Assembly (NCBI RefSeq): GCF_016482685.1
Contig: NZ_JACYHF010000025.1
Span: forward strand, 21,361-85,360
DNA length: 64,000 nucleotides
Direction: 5' to 3'
Source of the DNA: Streptomyces sp. DSM 110735
GTDB lineage: Bacteria; Actinomycetota; Actinomycetes; Streptomycetales; Streptomycetaceae
The position numbers and the translations under genes are program-made. Shown one piece after another: positions 17,646-27,105 of the stretch. The notes below the pieces were generated by a model. It saw nothing but the letters and a program-made list of their open reading frames with translations. It had not been told where the DNA came from and ran no database searches. Each line of letters begins with the position of its first letter. Within the stretch, counting starts at the first letter, position 1.

Positions 17646-17853
17646 GGCTTGCCCTCCTCGCAGGGACCCCTCACGGTCCGTGGCACTGCCGAGTCTGGCA
17701 CCGCGCACCGGCACGCGCCGCCGGAGCGCGTCCGCGCGCGCCGCCGTGCGGGGAGGCGGCGGGAGGGGGAGCATGGGGCGGGCGCCGGTCTCCCGGGGCG
17801 TTGTTGAACCGGCGTTGATAGAACGTTTTTCGCGGCCCGGCACGATCCGTCGC

Positions 17854-18099
17854 ATGCACACCGAGACCATGACCCCGGCCGACACCGACTGGCAGAACCA
17901 GGCGCTGTGCGCGCAGACCGGGGCCGAGTTCTTCTTCCCCGAGCCCGGCAGCTCCGTCCGCGAGGCGAAGCGGATCTGCGGCATGTGCGCGATCCGCTCC
18001 GCGTGCCTGGAGTACGCGCTCACCCATGACGAACGCTTCGGGGTGTGGGGCGGGATGTCGGAGAAGGAACGCATGGCACTGCGGCGCACCTCCCGCTGA
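17854..18099 (+). CDS. WhiB-like (Wbl) iron-sulphur regulator
   Basis: An 81-residue actinobacterial Wbl protein. Four cysteines for the [4Fe-4S] cluster are at 19, 42, 45 and 51 (ALCAQ, RICGMC, ACLEY), followed by the GVWGG turn (63-67) and a short basic tail (KERMALRRTSR). Wbl proteins bind primary sigma factor region 4 and alter promoter choice in development or stress. It is short and lacks extra domains. The genomic setting beside a LigD pair, desaturase and SsgA-like gene is consistent with S. coelicolor WblJ, but I cannot verify the paralogue. Confidence 0.93.
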   Translation: MHTETMTPADTDWQNQALCAQTGAEFFFPEPGSSVREAKRICGMCAIRSACLEYALTHDERFGVWGGMSEKERMALRRTSR

Positions 18100-18140
18100 A
18101 CCGGGGGAGGCACGCCGCAGAGAGTCGGGCCAGGTGCGGG

Positions 18141-19115
18141 TCAGCCCGCCGCGCGCGCCGCCATCCGCGCCTTGCGGGCCGCGAGACGCTCGTCGAACGT
18201 CGTCGCCTGCGCGTCCAGACCGCCCATGTACAGGCCGAGTTCCTCCTGCGCCGCGGCACCCTCGGGACCGAGCCCGTCGATCTCCATGACCTTCAGGAAG
18301 CGCAGCACCGGCTGCAGCACGTCGTCGTGGTGGATGCGCAGGTTGTAGACCTCGCCGATGGCCATCTGCGCGGCGGCCCGCTCGAAGCCGGGGATGCCGT
18401 GACCGGGCATGCGGAAGTTGACGACCACGTCGCGCACCGCCTGCATGGTGAGGTCGGGGGCCAGCTCGAAGGCCGCCTTCAGCAGGTTCCGGTAGAACAC
18501 CATGTGCAGGTTCTCGTCGGTGGCGATGCGCGAGAGCATCCGGTCGCAGACCGGGTCGCCCGACTGGTGGCCGGTGTTGCGGTGCGAGATGCGGGTCGCC
18601 AGCTCCTGGAAGGCGACGTACGCGACCGAGTGCAGCATCGAGTGCCGGTTGTCCGACTCGAAGCCCTCGCTCATGTGCGACATGCGGAACCGCTCCAGCT
18701 CGTCCGGGTCGACCGCGCGCGAGGCGAGCAGATAGTCGCGCATGACGATGCCGTGCCGTCCCTCCTCCGCCGTCCAGCGGTGCACCCAGGTGCCCCAGGC
18801 GCCGTCCCGCCCGAAGAGCGAGGCGATCTCGTGGTGGTAGCTCGGGAGGTTGTCCTCGGTGAGCAGGTTCACCACCAGCGCGGTGCGGCCGATGTCGGTG
18901 ACCTTGGACTGCTGCTTGGCCCACGGCTCGCCGTCCTCGAACAGTCCGGGGAAGTTGCGGCCGTCGCTCCAGGGCACGTACTCGTGCGGCATCCAGTCCT
19001 TGGCGACCTTCAGGTGCCGGTTCAGCTCCGTCTCCACCACCTCCTCCAGCGCGAACAGCAGCCGGGCGTCGGTCCACGCGGACGGGCTGCCGAGGTGAGG
19101 GGAGGTGATCGTCAC
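18141..19115 (-). CDS. Acyl-ACP/acyl-CoA desaturase (DesA-type, ferritin-like di-iron)
   Basis: A 324-residue soluble fatty-acyl desaturase. The di-iron ligands are in TEDNLPSYH, AEEGRHG and TDENLHM, the pattern of type-2 acyl-ACP desaturases as in M. tuberculosis DesA1/DesA2. It would introduce a double bond into membrane fatty acids. GTG 19115 is chosen because CTGGAG precedes it. Upstream in-frame codons run into an operator-like repeat. It converges on the wbl gene and probably forms a single-gene unit controlled by the 15-bp repeats at 19198-19245. Confidence 0.9.
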   Translation of the reverse strand: MTITSPHLGSPSAWTDARLLFALEEVVETELNRHLKVAKDWMPHEYVPWSDGRNFPGLFEDGEPWAKQQSKVTDIGRTALVVNLLTEDNLPSYHHEIASLFGRDGAWGTWVHRWTAEEGRHGIVMRDYLLASRAVDPDELERFRMSHMSEGFESDNRHSMLHSVAYVAFQELATRISHRNTGHQSGDPVCDRMLSRIATDENLHMVFYRNLLKAAFELAPDLTMQAVRDVVVNFRMPGHGIPGFERAAAQMAIGEVYNLRIHHDDVLQPVLRFLKVMEIDGLGPEGAAAQEELGLYMGGLDAQATTFDERLAARKARMAARAAG

Positions 19116-19197
19116 GGGAACTCCAGGTAATGCCGAGCGGGGAGCACAGATGAAGTGAAAGAGGGCGGGCAGGCCGATGAAGACCCCGCGCCGCGAA

Positions 19198-19245
19198 CCT
19201 ACGTGATCGTAGGCTACGAATCCGTAGGTTACGAACCCGTAGGTT
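19198..19245 (-). promoter_or_regulatory. Repeated operator upstream of the desaturase gene
   Basis: CGTAGG occurs at 19208, 19223 and 19238, at exact 15-bp steps within the unit CGTAGGYTACGAAYC, and inverted as CCTACG at 19198. The first pair makes the palindrome CCTACG-TGAT-CGTAGG. A TACGAT hexamer on the minus strand inside the array could be a -10 element. This suggests a cooperative repressor, for example a TetR-type lipid regulator, that is not encoded nearby. Confidence 0.65.
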
Positions 19246-19312
19246 AAGGGTGGCGTAAGGACGGCTCCGCAGCAGGTGGGAGGGCGTTTCGGGGACACGG
19301 CGGCGGCTACGC

Positions 19313-19349
19313 CGAACGGCCCTGGAACCGTCGGTTCCAGGGCCGTTCG
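19313..19349. terminator. Terminator after the ABC-F gene
   Basis: A perfect 17-bp stem (CGAACGGCCCTGGAACC at 19313-19329, complement at 19333-19349) with a three-base loop lies 10 bp downstream of the ABC-F stop on the minus strand. Confidence 0.85.
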
Positions 19350-19359
19350 GGTGAGTGCG

Positions 19360-21000
<1,641 letters not shown>

Positions 21001-21240
21001 GGAGCCTCGCGGAATGCTGGTGCGGTCGGGGGCGCGTGTCGAGACACCGCGAGGCGGAAACCGGGAACCAGCGGAGGCGGGAGAAAGGGCCTGTGTCTGG
21101 AGGACGGCTCGGTCGCCGAGGTCGTACGCCACGGACACCCCAAAGGGTGTGAACGCGGTGTCTCAGGACCTCAGACGAGCAACGTCCTACTCCGATCGAC
21201 GACAACAGAACCGCTGTACACCGTAGGAGCGGCCGGGAGG
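21001..21240 (-). promoter_or_regulatory. Candidate RNA switch (attenuator/RBS sequestration) before the ABC-F gene
   Basis: Read on the minus strand, three segments compete. Segment A, GAGACACCGCG (21164-21154), can pair with CGCGGTGTCTC in segment B (21051-21041). Segment B also contains GCCTCGCGG (21055-21047), which pairs perfectly with segment C, CCGCGAGGC (21012-21004). C lies three bases before the ATG and includes the only purine-rich RBS. A-B and B-C pairing are mutually exclusive, because both need CGCGG of B. A further small hairpin, ACACCCTTTGGGGTGT, lies between A and B. Confidence 0.55.
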
Positions 21241-21305
21241 GCTGTCAAAAGAATTACCCGGCGGGATGAACCGGCGCCCGAGCGATCAGCGGCGCCGCCC
21301 CGCGT

Positions 21306-21722
21306 TCAGCAGGCGTCCCGCATCAGCTCGGCCAGACCGTGGTCCAGGTCCAACTGGAGGTGCTCCAGACCGACCGGCACCAGCTCGGCGGTGGCCGCGA
21401 GGAAGCGCCGTACGTCACCGGAGCGCAGATGCACGACCGCCATGCCCTCGGGGGCGTGGAACTCCAGCACCGTGCGGTCGTAGCCGTAGGGGCGGACCCG
21501 TACGTCCCCCTGCCCCTCCGAGCCGGTCAGCCCGGCGGAGAGCAGCTCCCGGGAGAAGGTCCAGCAGATCTCCACGCCCGCGAGGGTGGCCGGGGCCGGG
21601 AAGGTCATGCGGACGGCGAAGGGGTCCTGCCGGTCGTAGTGCAGCGTGACGGGAATGGTCGGCATGCGCGGGGCGGCCGCGACCAGCCGCGCCTCCACTA
21701 CCTGCTCGATGGTGGACAACAC
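21306..21722 (-). CDS. ssgD: SsgA-like sporulation/cell-division protein (SsgD-like)
   Basis: A 138-residue member of the SALP family, found only in morphologically complex actinomycetes. SALPs steer septum placement and cell-wall remodelling. Family hallmarks include IPVTLHYDRQDPFAVRMTF, VEICWTFSRELLSAGL, GDVRVRPYG and GLEHLQLDLDHGLAELM. GTG 21722 follows GAGGGAGCAAG. The neighbouring ABC-F, desaturase and Wbl genes match my recollection of the S. coelicolor ssgD surroundings, so I assign SsgD rather than SsgA/B. The family is certain, the paralogue less so. Confidence 0.8.
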   Translation of the reverse strand: MLSTIEQVVEARLVAAAPRMPTIPVTLHYDRQDPFAVRMTFPAPATLAGVEICWTFSRELLSAGLTGSEGQGDVRVRPYGYDRTVLEFHAPEGMAVVHLRSGDVRRFLAATAELVPVGLEHLQLDLDHGLAELMRDAC

Positions 21723-21937
21723 CTTGCTCCCTCGTGACGGCCGGACGCCCTCGGGGCGTCCGGCGACCTGACACCGGAAGAGACGACGGAAGCGGCCGTT
21801 CCGTGCACATGGAGGGAACGTGACGTCCGTCACCGTCCGGGTGCGTCCGGTGAGCCCGCGCGAACGGGGTACCCGCACGGTGTCCCCCTCAGCGCGGGGA
21901 CGCGCGGACGACTACGGACACGACGACGGGAGTGACC

Positions 21938-22270
21938 ATGCCTGCCGGTTCCAGCCCCAAGCGCGAGCGTCAGTACGAGCACATCAAGGAGAGCGAGCGG
22001 GAGCGGGGTGCGAGCACCGACCGGGCCGAGGAGATCGCCGCGCGCACGGTCAACAAGGAGCGCGCCCGCACCGGCGAGTCCAAGAGCGCGAGCCGCACCT
22101 CGACCGAGGACATGTCCTCCGGCGAGCGCGGCGGCAAGCGGTCGGGCAGGGGCTCCGGCGGTCCGACCTACGACCAGCTCTACAACGAGGCGAGGCAGCG
22201 CGACATCCACGGCCGCTCCGACATGAACAAGGAGCAGTTGCGGCGGGCCCTCGACGAGAAGAAGAGCTGA
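21938..22270 (+). CDS. Small charged protein with a Rho_N/SAP-like C-terminus
   Basis: A 110-residue highly polar protein. The first 75 residues are rich in Glu, Arg, Ser and Lys and look disordered (KRERQYEHIKESERERGAS). The last 30 (TYDQLYNEARQRDIHGRSDMNKEQLRRALDE) form the small helical fold called Rho_N or SAP-like, which often binds nucleic acid. Relatives are annotated as plasmid-stabilisation proteins, without evidence here. GGGAG before ATG 21938 sets the start. Confidence 0.75.
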   Translation: MPAGSSPKRERQYEHIKESERERGASTDRAEEIAARTVNKERARTGESKSASRTSTEDMSSGERGGKRSGRGSGGPTYDQLYNEARQRDIHGRSDMNKEQLRRALDEKKS

Positions 22271-22320
22271 GGCAGGGGAGAGCCGGGGCAGAGGGGGAGC
22301 CGGGGCAGGGGGAGAGCCGG
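22271..22320. repeat. 17-bp tandem repeat in a convergent gap
   Basis: Three units, GGCAGGGGAGAGCCGG (22271-22286, one base short), GGCAGAGGGGGAGCCGG (22287-22303) and GGCAGGGGGAGAGCCGG (22304-22320), fill the space between the stops of the Rho_N-like gene and the YciI gene. The following GGCTC can pair with GAGCC, giving a small terminator-like hairpin. Confidence 0.8.
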
Positions 22321-22323
22321 GGC

Positions 22324-22620
22324 TCAGCCCAGCGTCTCCCGGTACTGCTCAAGACCGGGCGCCGTCTTCGTCGCGGTGAACTCGGTGACGCGGTACTCGC
22401 ACACCCCGGCGGTGACGAACGGATCGCCCGCCACGACCTCCTCGACGGCCGCCCGGTCCGCGCCGACGGCCAGGATGATCCCGCCGTCCCGCGGGTTCTT
22501 CCGCCCGGAGGCCAGGAAGATCCCCTTCGCGTACTGCTCGTCCAGCCAGGTCACATGCGCGGCGAGAGCGGCGTCGACGGCGTCGAGCGGGGCGGTGTAG
22601 GTCAATTCGAGCACGAACAT
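22324..22620 (-). CDS. YciI family protein
   Basis: A 98-residue protein with the ferredoxin-like YciI/dimeric alpha-beta barrel pattern. It has MFVLELTYTAPLDAVDAALAAHVTWLDEQYAKG with the conserved His, then GDPFVTAGVCEYRVTEF. The role is unknown in general; some relatives assist catabolic enzymes. It is divergent from the endonuclease V gene with 42 bp between starts. Confidence 0.85.
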   Translation of the reverse strand: MFVLELTYTAPLDAVDAALAAHVTWLDEQYAKGIFLASGRKNPRDGGIILAVGADRAAVEEVVAGDPFVTAGVCEYRVTEFTATKTAPGLEQYRETLG

Positions 22621-22662
22621 GATCGCGAGCGTACCGCCCGCCGTCGTACAGTCGGCCGCACC

Positions 22663-23364
22663 ATGACGAAGATCGCACCGGTGCCCGAGGACTGGCCCGC
22701 CACGGAGGCGCAGGCGCGCGCCGTCCAGGACGCCCTGCGCGCCCGGGTGATCCTGGACGAGCCGGGTCCGCCGCCGGGCACGGGTCACGTCACCGGTCTG
22801 GACGTGGCCTACGACGACGAACGCGACCTGGTCGCGGCGGCGGCCGTCGTCCTGGACGCGGCCACGCTGGAGACCGTCGCGGAATCGACGGCAGTCGGTC
22901 GCGTCTCCTTCCCCTACGTCCCCGGTCTGCTCGCCTTCCGCGAGATCCCGGCCCTCCTCGCCGCCCTGTCGGCACTCCCCTGCCCGCCCGGCCTCCTGGT
23001 CTGCGACGGTTACGGTCTCGCGCACCCCCGCCGCTTCGGCCTCGCCTGTCACCTGGGCGTCCTGACCGACCTCCCCGCGATCGGCGTCGCCAAGAATCCC
23101 TTCACCTTCACCCACCCCGCCCCCGCCGCCCCGCGCGGCAGCACGACCCCGCTCCTGGACGGTCCGGAGGAGGTGGGCCGAGCCCTCCGCACCCGGGACG
23201 CCGTGAAACCGGTCTACGTCTCCGTGGGCCACCGCACCACCCTCCCCACCGCCGTCGCCCACACCCTGGCGCTCACCCCGCGGTACCGCCTCCCGGAGAC
23301 GACCCGCAGAGCGGACGCGCTGTGCCGGAGGGCGCTGCGGGAGGTGGTGGGGGAGGGGGTGTGA
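22663..23364 (+). CDS. nfi: Endonuclease V (deoxyinosine 3'-endonuclease)
   Basis: A 233-residue repair nuclease that cuts one nucleotide 3' of hypoxanthine and other deaminated bases. Conserved blocks are intact: VTGLDVAYDD with the metal-binding Asp, VSFPYVPGLLAFREIPALLAAL, LLVCDGYGLAHPRRFGLACHLGVLTDLPAIGVAKNPF, and the late KPVYVSVGH. ATG 22663 gives the usual length. The C-terminal end abuts a 15-bp minisatellite. Confidence 0.93.
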   Translation: MTKIAPVPEDWPATEAQARAVQDALRARVILDEPGPPPGTGHVTGLDVAYDDERDLVAAAAVVLDAATLETVAESTAVGRVSFPYVPGLLAFREIPALLAALSALPCPPGLLVCDGYGLAHPRRFGLACHLGVLTDLPAIGVAKNPFTFTHPAPAAPRGSTTPLLDGPEEVGRALRTRDAVKPVYVSVGHRTTLPTAVAHTLALTPRYRLPETTRRADALCRRALREVVGEGV

Positions 23365-23368
23365 GGGC

Positions 23369-23503
23369 GGGACCCCACATGGTGGGAGCCCATATGGCGG
23401 GACCCCACATGGTGGGAGCCCATATGGCGGGACCCCACATGGTGGGACCCCACATGGTGGGACCCCACATGGCGGGACCCCACACGGTGGGACCTCACAT
23501 GGT
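23369..23503. repeat. Nine-unit 15-bp minisatellite at the 3' end of the dehydratase gene
   Basis: Nine uninterrupted 15-bp units, consensus GGGACCCCACATGGT, alternate early on with GGGAGCCCATATGGC (23384, 23414). The last unit (23489-23503) covers the final Thr-Met codons and TGA of the dehydratase on the minus strand. One C-to-T change in that unit turns the TGG of the other units into the TGA stop. The array therefore looks like amplification of the gene's own 3' end. Confidence 0.9.
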
Positions 23504-24469
23504 CGGGGTCCAGTCGGTGTTCGCGCCGCACACCACCAGGCAGGGCCGCTCTCCGGGAACCCGCCCGGCGAGCCACGCCGCGAAGGGGACCGCCGCCGCC
23601 GGTTCGGCCGCGATCCGGTACTCCTCCCACAGCAGGTCGCGGGCCGCGAGGATCTCCTCGTCGCTGACCAGCACGGACACCACGTCGTGGGCGGCCAGGA
23701 CGGCGTAGGGGAGGGCACCCGCCCGGCTCGCGCCGGTCGCGGAGGCGGCGACCGAGTCCACCGCCGAGTCCGTCGGACCGCCCGCCGCGAGCGCGTCGTG
23801 CAGACAGCGGCAGTGCTCCGGCTCGACGGCGACGACACGGCGCTTTTCGGGGGTGACCCCGGAGGTGCCGGAGGTGCCGGGGGTGGCGCCGGGTCCGGGT
23901 GAGCCGAGGGCGAGAGCCGCCCCCGCCGCCAGCCCTCCGCCGCCGACCGCCACCGCGACGGTGTCCACGTCCGGGGCGTCGGCGAGGATCTCCGCCGTCA
24001 CCGTCCCCTGTCCGGCGACGACGGCAGGATCGTCGTAGGGGTGCACGAACCGGTGCGCCGGTCGTGCCGCCACCTCCGCCGCCGCCGAGGCGGCTTCGGC
24101 GAAGGTGGCGCCGTGCCGGACCAGCCGTACGCCGGTGGCCTCGATACGGCGCGCCTTCGCCTCCGGAACCGTCCGGGGCACGTAGACCGTCGCGGACATC
24201 CCGAGCAGGGAAGCCGCCGTAGCGACCGCGAGACCGTGGTTGCCGCCCGACGCGGCCACCACGTGGTCGTCCGAGGGTCCGGAGAGCATCGCGTTGAGCG
24301 CGCCGCGCAGCTTGAACGAGCCGCTGCGCTGGAGGTACTCCAGCTTCAGCAGGACGCGGCGCCCGCCGGTCTCCACGTCGAGCAGGGGAGTGCGGCGGAC
24401 GTAGGGGCGGATGCGGTCGGCGGCGGCGCGTACGTCGGCGGCGGAGGGCGTGAGGGTCGGACTCGTCAT
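23495..24469 (-). CDS. PLP-dependent threonine/serine dehydratase-like enzyme
   Basis: A 324-residue fold-type II PLP enzyme. The cofactor lysine is in SGSFKLRGALN, the phosphate loop is AVGGGGLAAG, and AASGGNHGLAVA is the substrate-binding Asn loop. There is no regulatory ACT domain, so it resembles catabolic threonine deaminases. A Gly/Thr/Ser-rich insert (GSPGPGATPGTSGTSGVTPE) is unusual. AAGGATGG precedes ATG 24469. It diverges from a LysR-type gene, the usual sign that the regulator controls it, but that regulator is broken here. Confidence 0.88.
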   Translation of the reverse strand: MTSPTLTPSAADVRAAADRIRPYVRRTPLLDVETGGRRVLLKLEYLQRSGSFKLRGALNAMLSGPSDDHVVAASGGNHGLAVATAASLLGMSATVYVPRTVPEAKARRIEATGVRLVRHGATFAEAASAAAEVAARPAHRFVHPYDDPAVVAGQGTVTAEILADAPDVDTVAVAVGGGGLAAGAALALGSPGPGATPGTSGTSGVTPEKRRVVAVEPEHCRCLHDALAAGGPTDSAVDSVAASATGASRAGALPYAVLAAHDVVSVLVSDEEILAARDLLWEEYRIAAEPAAAVPFAAWLAGRVPGERPCLVVCGANTDWTPTM

Positions 24470-25134
24470 ACGGCCATCCTTCGCGGGCCGCTCCCATAAG
24501 CACAAGCGGCGATCGGTAAGCCTCCGTTAGCGGTGCTTACGATGGCTCCATGGCGCGAGAACTGGACGTGAACCGGCTGCGGGTCCTGGTCGAGGTGGCG
24601 CACGCGGGGTCCATCGCGGAGGCGGCGCGCACGCTCGCGTTCACGCCGTCGGCGCTGTCCCAGCAGATCGCCAAGCTGGAGGCGGAGCTGGGCGCCCGAC
24701 TGCTGGAGCGTCGCCCGGGCGGTGTCGTCCCCACGCCGGTCGGCGCGGTCCTGGTCGAGCACGGCGAGCGGGTGATCGGCGCGCTGCGCCAGGCGCGCAC
24801 CGCCGTCGACACCGCGCTCGGCGTCCAGCCCCGCCACCTCGCGCTCGGCTCCTTCGCCACCGCCGCCCAGACACTGGTCCCGGCGGCACTCGCGGAACTC
24901 AAGAGCCGTTACCCGGACGCCGAGTTGTCTCTCGTGGACATCGAACCCCCCGACGGCTACGGCCTGGTGACCTCCGGCGACCTCGACGCCCTGATCACCC
25001 ACCGCTACCCCGGCCTGCCACAGGTCCCTCACCCGGGCCTGGAACGGCGCCCCTTGCTCGCGGACCCACTACGACTCGTACTGCCCCCAAACCACCAACT
25101 CGCCCGGCACACAGAACGCGACGGCATCGCCCTA

Positions 25135-25297
25135 GGGCCTATCCGGCGGATCTTCGTGGGCCCGCGACGCCTGGCACGCACTCTCGCCGCACGCCCGAAT
25201 CACCCGAGTACGTCCAGTACGAGGGAGATCCGGGCGCACGCCGAGAGCACGCACCAGACGCCGCGGGCTGCTCCACGAAGATCCGCCGGACAGGCCC
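25135..25297. mobile_element. 163-bp foldback MITE-like element, copy 2
   Basis: Same length and almost the same sequence as the element at 13400-13562. I see a G-to-A change in the seventh base of the left end and one C-to-A change inside. The flanking TA duplications are 25133-25134 and 25298-25299. It interrupts the lysR coding sequence. Confidence 0.88.
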
Positions 25298-25610
25298 TAA
25301 CCGCCTCACGGACGAGACCTGGATCTCCGGCGCCCCGGGCATCCCCAACCGCGTCTGCCTGCAACACCTCGCCCACCAGGCGAAGTTCGAGCCCCGCGTG
25401 GCCTACGAGTCCGCCGACTACCACGTCATCCTGGCCCTGGTGGCCGCCGGTCTCGGCATCGCCCTCGTCCCCGAGAGCGTGCTCGCCGACACGGACCGGA
25501 GCCGGGTCGCGGTGTGCGCCCTGCGCGGGCTGGCTCCGGTGCGCGAGACAGCCGTCGTCCACCGTCGGCGGCCGACCGTACTGGTCCGGGAGCTGACGGC
25601 CTTCCTGCGC

Positions 25611-25649
25611 ACGGCGGCCGATGCCGTGAGCGGAGACGGCCGCTCGTAG
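25611..25649 (+). repeat. Left 39-bp direct repeat of the island (lysR 3' end)
   Basis: The last 13 codons of lysR, encoding TAADAVSGDGRS and TAG. The matching copy at 29492-29530 encodes TAADALSADGRP and TAG, with 34 of 39 bases identical. They bound the lower-GC interval. Confidence 0.75.
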
Positions 25650-25651
25650 TT

Positions 25652-25999
25652 CTAGTCCTGCAACATGTCCGTGAATTGCCAAGAGTGCCCCGGCCAGTGA
25701 TCGGCAAAAAGTGTGCACGCCTCTCGCTGCACGGGGTTCACGGTGGGGTCAACTGCGCCACATGGCCTCAGCATGACGTACGTGAACCCGCCGCTCTCCC
25801 AGATGACCCACACGTGAGAGACGGGGCTCAGTTCGCCCAGGTAGGCGGCGTGATAGGTGCTGTGCTGGCTGCATAGCTCACACACGACGTGGGCGTATAA
25901 GTCCCAGGGGAAATCCTCCCCCACCGGTATGCCCCCGGCCGCAAGTGCCTCGATCAGGTCCAGCCACGGTGATGGGGAAGACGCATTGCAGTGGTACAT
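25652..25999 (-). CDS. Hypothetical protein in the island
   Basis: A 115-residue protein that I do not recognise. It has several Cys and His (VVCELCSQHSTYH), and an aromatic-rich middle (HVWVIWESGGFTYVMLRPCG). There is no signal peptide or membrane segment. The CxxC plus His pattern could bind a metal, but the residues may equally be structural. ATG 25999 has GAGAG upstream. Base composition is lower in GC than the flanking chromosome. Confidence 0.6.
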   Translation of the reverse strand: MYHCNASSPSPWLDLIEALAAGGIPVGEDFPWDLYAHVVCELCSQHSTYHAAYLGELSPVSHVWVIWESGGFTYVMLRPCGAVDPTVNPVQREACTLFADHWPGHSWQFTDMLQD

Positions 26000-26025
26000 G
26001 AGCGCTCTCTGTCTGGGAAAAGAGA

Positions 26026-26069
26026 GCCCCGCCCGCGCGCCTTCTTGGGGTGGAGTACGCGGGCGGGGC
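26026..26069. terminator. Hairpin terminator inside the island
   Basis: A 12-bp perfect stem GCCCCGCCCGCG (26026-26037) with its complement (26058-26069) lies downstream of the minus-strand hypothetical pseudogene and just before the 115-residue gene. Confidence 0.65.
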
Positions 26070-26107
26070 AGATGATGCAGCGAATGTGGGCCCCGCTGGT
26101 GTGATCG

Positions 26108-27105
26108 CTAGGCGCTGAGCTCCAGCGCGGCGGGTTCGAAGTAGGAGCTCGCCAGGAACACGCCGGAGAAGGTGCCCGGGCCGTGCCGGTCATCAAGCCA
26201 CGCGCCCAGCCCTCGCGTGTCGCCGCTGATCACGGCGGCCAACAGGAGGTCGTGCAGGTTCTCCTCCTCCCCGGGCGCGAACTCCCCGAGGAAGGACGTG
26301 TATCGGCGACTCACGCCCGCCTGGAACCGGCACAGCCTCTCGACGTACCCGACCTCCTCGCCGGTCAGCTCCTCGCGCAGCTTCGCCGTCACGTCGTCGG
26401 CAGAGAGCGTCCCGGTCATGTCCCGGAACGCGAGTCGACCCATCGTGTCCTCAGGCTCGCGAATACCCGCCCGTACTGCTGCCTCGCGGGTGATGCGCTG
26501 GGCCTCCCTGTCGCAGGCCCCCTCCATGACGATCCCGAGGTTCCGCGTGTGCCGGCTCCCTTGCGGGTCGGTGGCCGAGTAGCACTGACCCGCCGGACGC
26601 CGGAAGTTGATGCCGTACTGAGTCGGGGTCGGCTTGCCCCCGACCGAGATGTACCGCCGCCGAGAGCCGTAGTGCAGGCAGTCGTGGGCGTACGCCCGGA
26701 GCAGGTCGAGCAGGGCCAGTTCCGGGCGCTGGGGAGTGTCGCCCTCCATCGGACCGTGCATGGTCACGACCGCGAGCATTTGAAGGTGGCGATAGCCCTG
26801 GTTCAGGTGCTGGAACCCGCCGAAGGCGCCGACCCGGCGCGACTCCGCCCCCACCAACACGCGGTCGAGCGGCAGAAGCTGGGAGAGCCCCAGTTCCGCG
26901 TAGCGGCACCGGACCGCGTACAGGCCACCGTGAACACGGCCGTGTCGGCGCCCGCCTCCTGCCATCTCGTGAGGCGTTCCGGGGCCGTTCGGAACGTGTG
27001 CTCCGGGTGCTGGCCGGTCAGCTCCGACGAGTCGGCCCGTAAGAAATCCAGGGCTGCGGCGACGCCATCACCGATGACGGTCTCGTTCGGCGCCAACGGC
27101 GTCAC
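26108..27105 (-). pseudogene. Hypothetical protein with an internal frameshift
   Basis: The N-terminal part starts at GTG 27105, whose first bases overlap the Nudix stop (GGTGA). It reads VTPLAPNETVIGDGVAAALDFLRA and on to ERLTRWQEAGADTAVF. The continuation GGLYAVRCRYAELGLSQLLPLDRVLVGAESRRVG lies one base back in another frame, the switch being at about 26930-26935. The total length is 998 bp, one short of a multiple of three, and would give 332 residues if repaired. The protein is soluble and mixed helical. I see no family motif that I can name. Confidence 0.65.

Larger units (their letters stand above)
24550..25649 (+). pseudogene. LysR family regulator, disrupted by foldback element and a frameshift
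   Basis: The first about 194 codons encode an intact LysR N-terminus (LNRLRVLVEVAHAGSIAEAARTLAFTPSALSQQIAKLE-type helix-turn-helix) and half of the effector domain, up to HTERDGIAL. A 163-bp element plus a duplicated TA (net 165 bp, in frame) follows. The effector domain resumes as LTDETWISGAPGIPNRVCLQHLAHQAKFEPRVAYESADYHVILALV and ends SGDGRS. That second part is in another frame. Removing 165 bp still leaves a one-base deficit, best placed where ACCGCCTC would read ACCGACCTC, just after the insertion. The restored length would be about 311 residues, normal for LysR. Confidence 0.88.

Noticed and set aside
23273..23485. Trp/Gly/Pro-repeat protein encoded by the minisatellite on the minus strand
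   Set aside because: It lacks a ribosome site and starts inside the repeat. It is explained as the read-through frame of the dehydratase array.
23369..23503. CRISPR array
   Set aside because: The 15-bp units are directly adjacent with no spacers, and no cas genes are present. It is a minisatellite.
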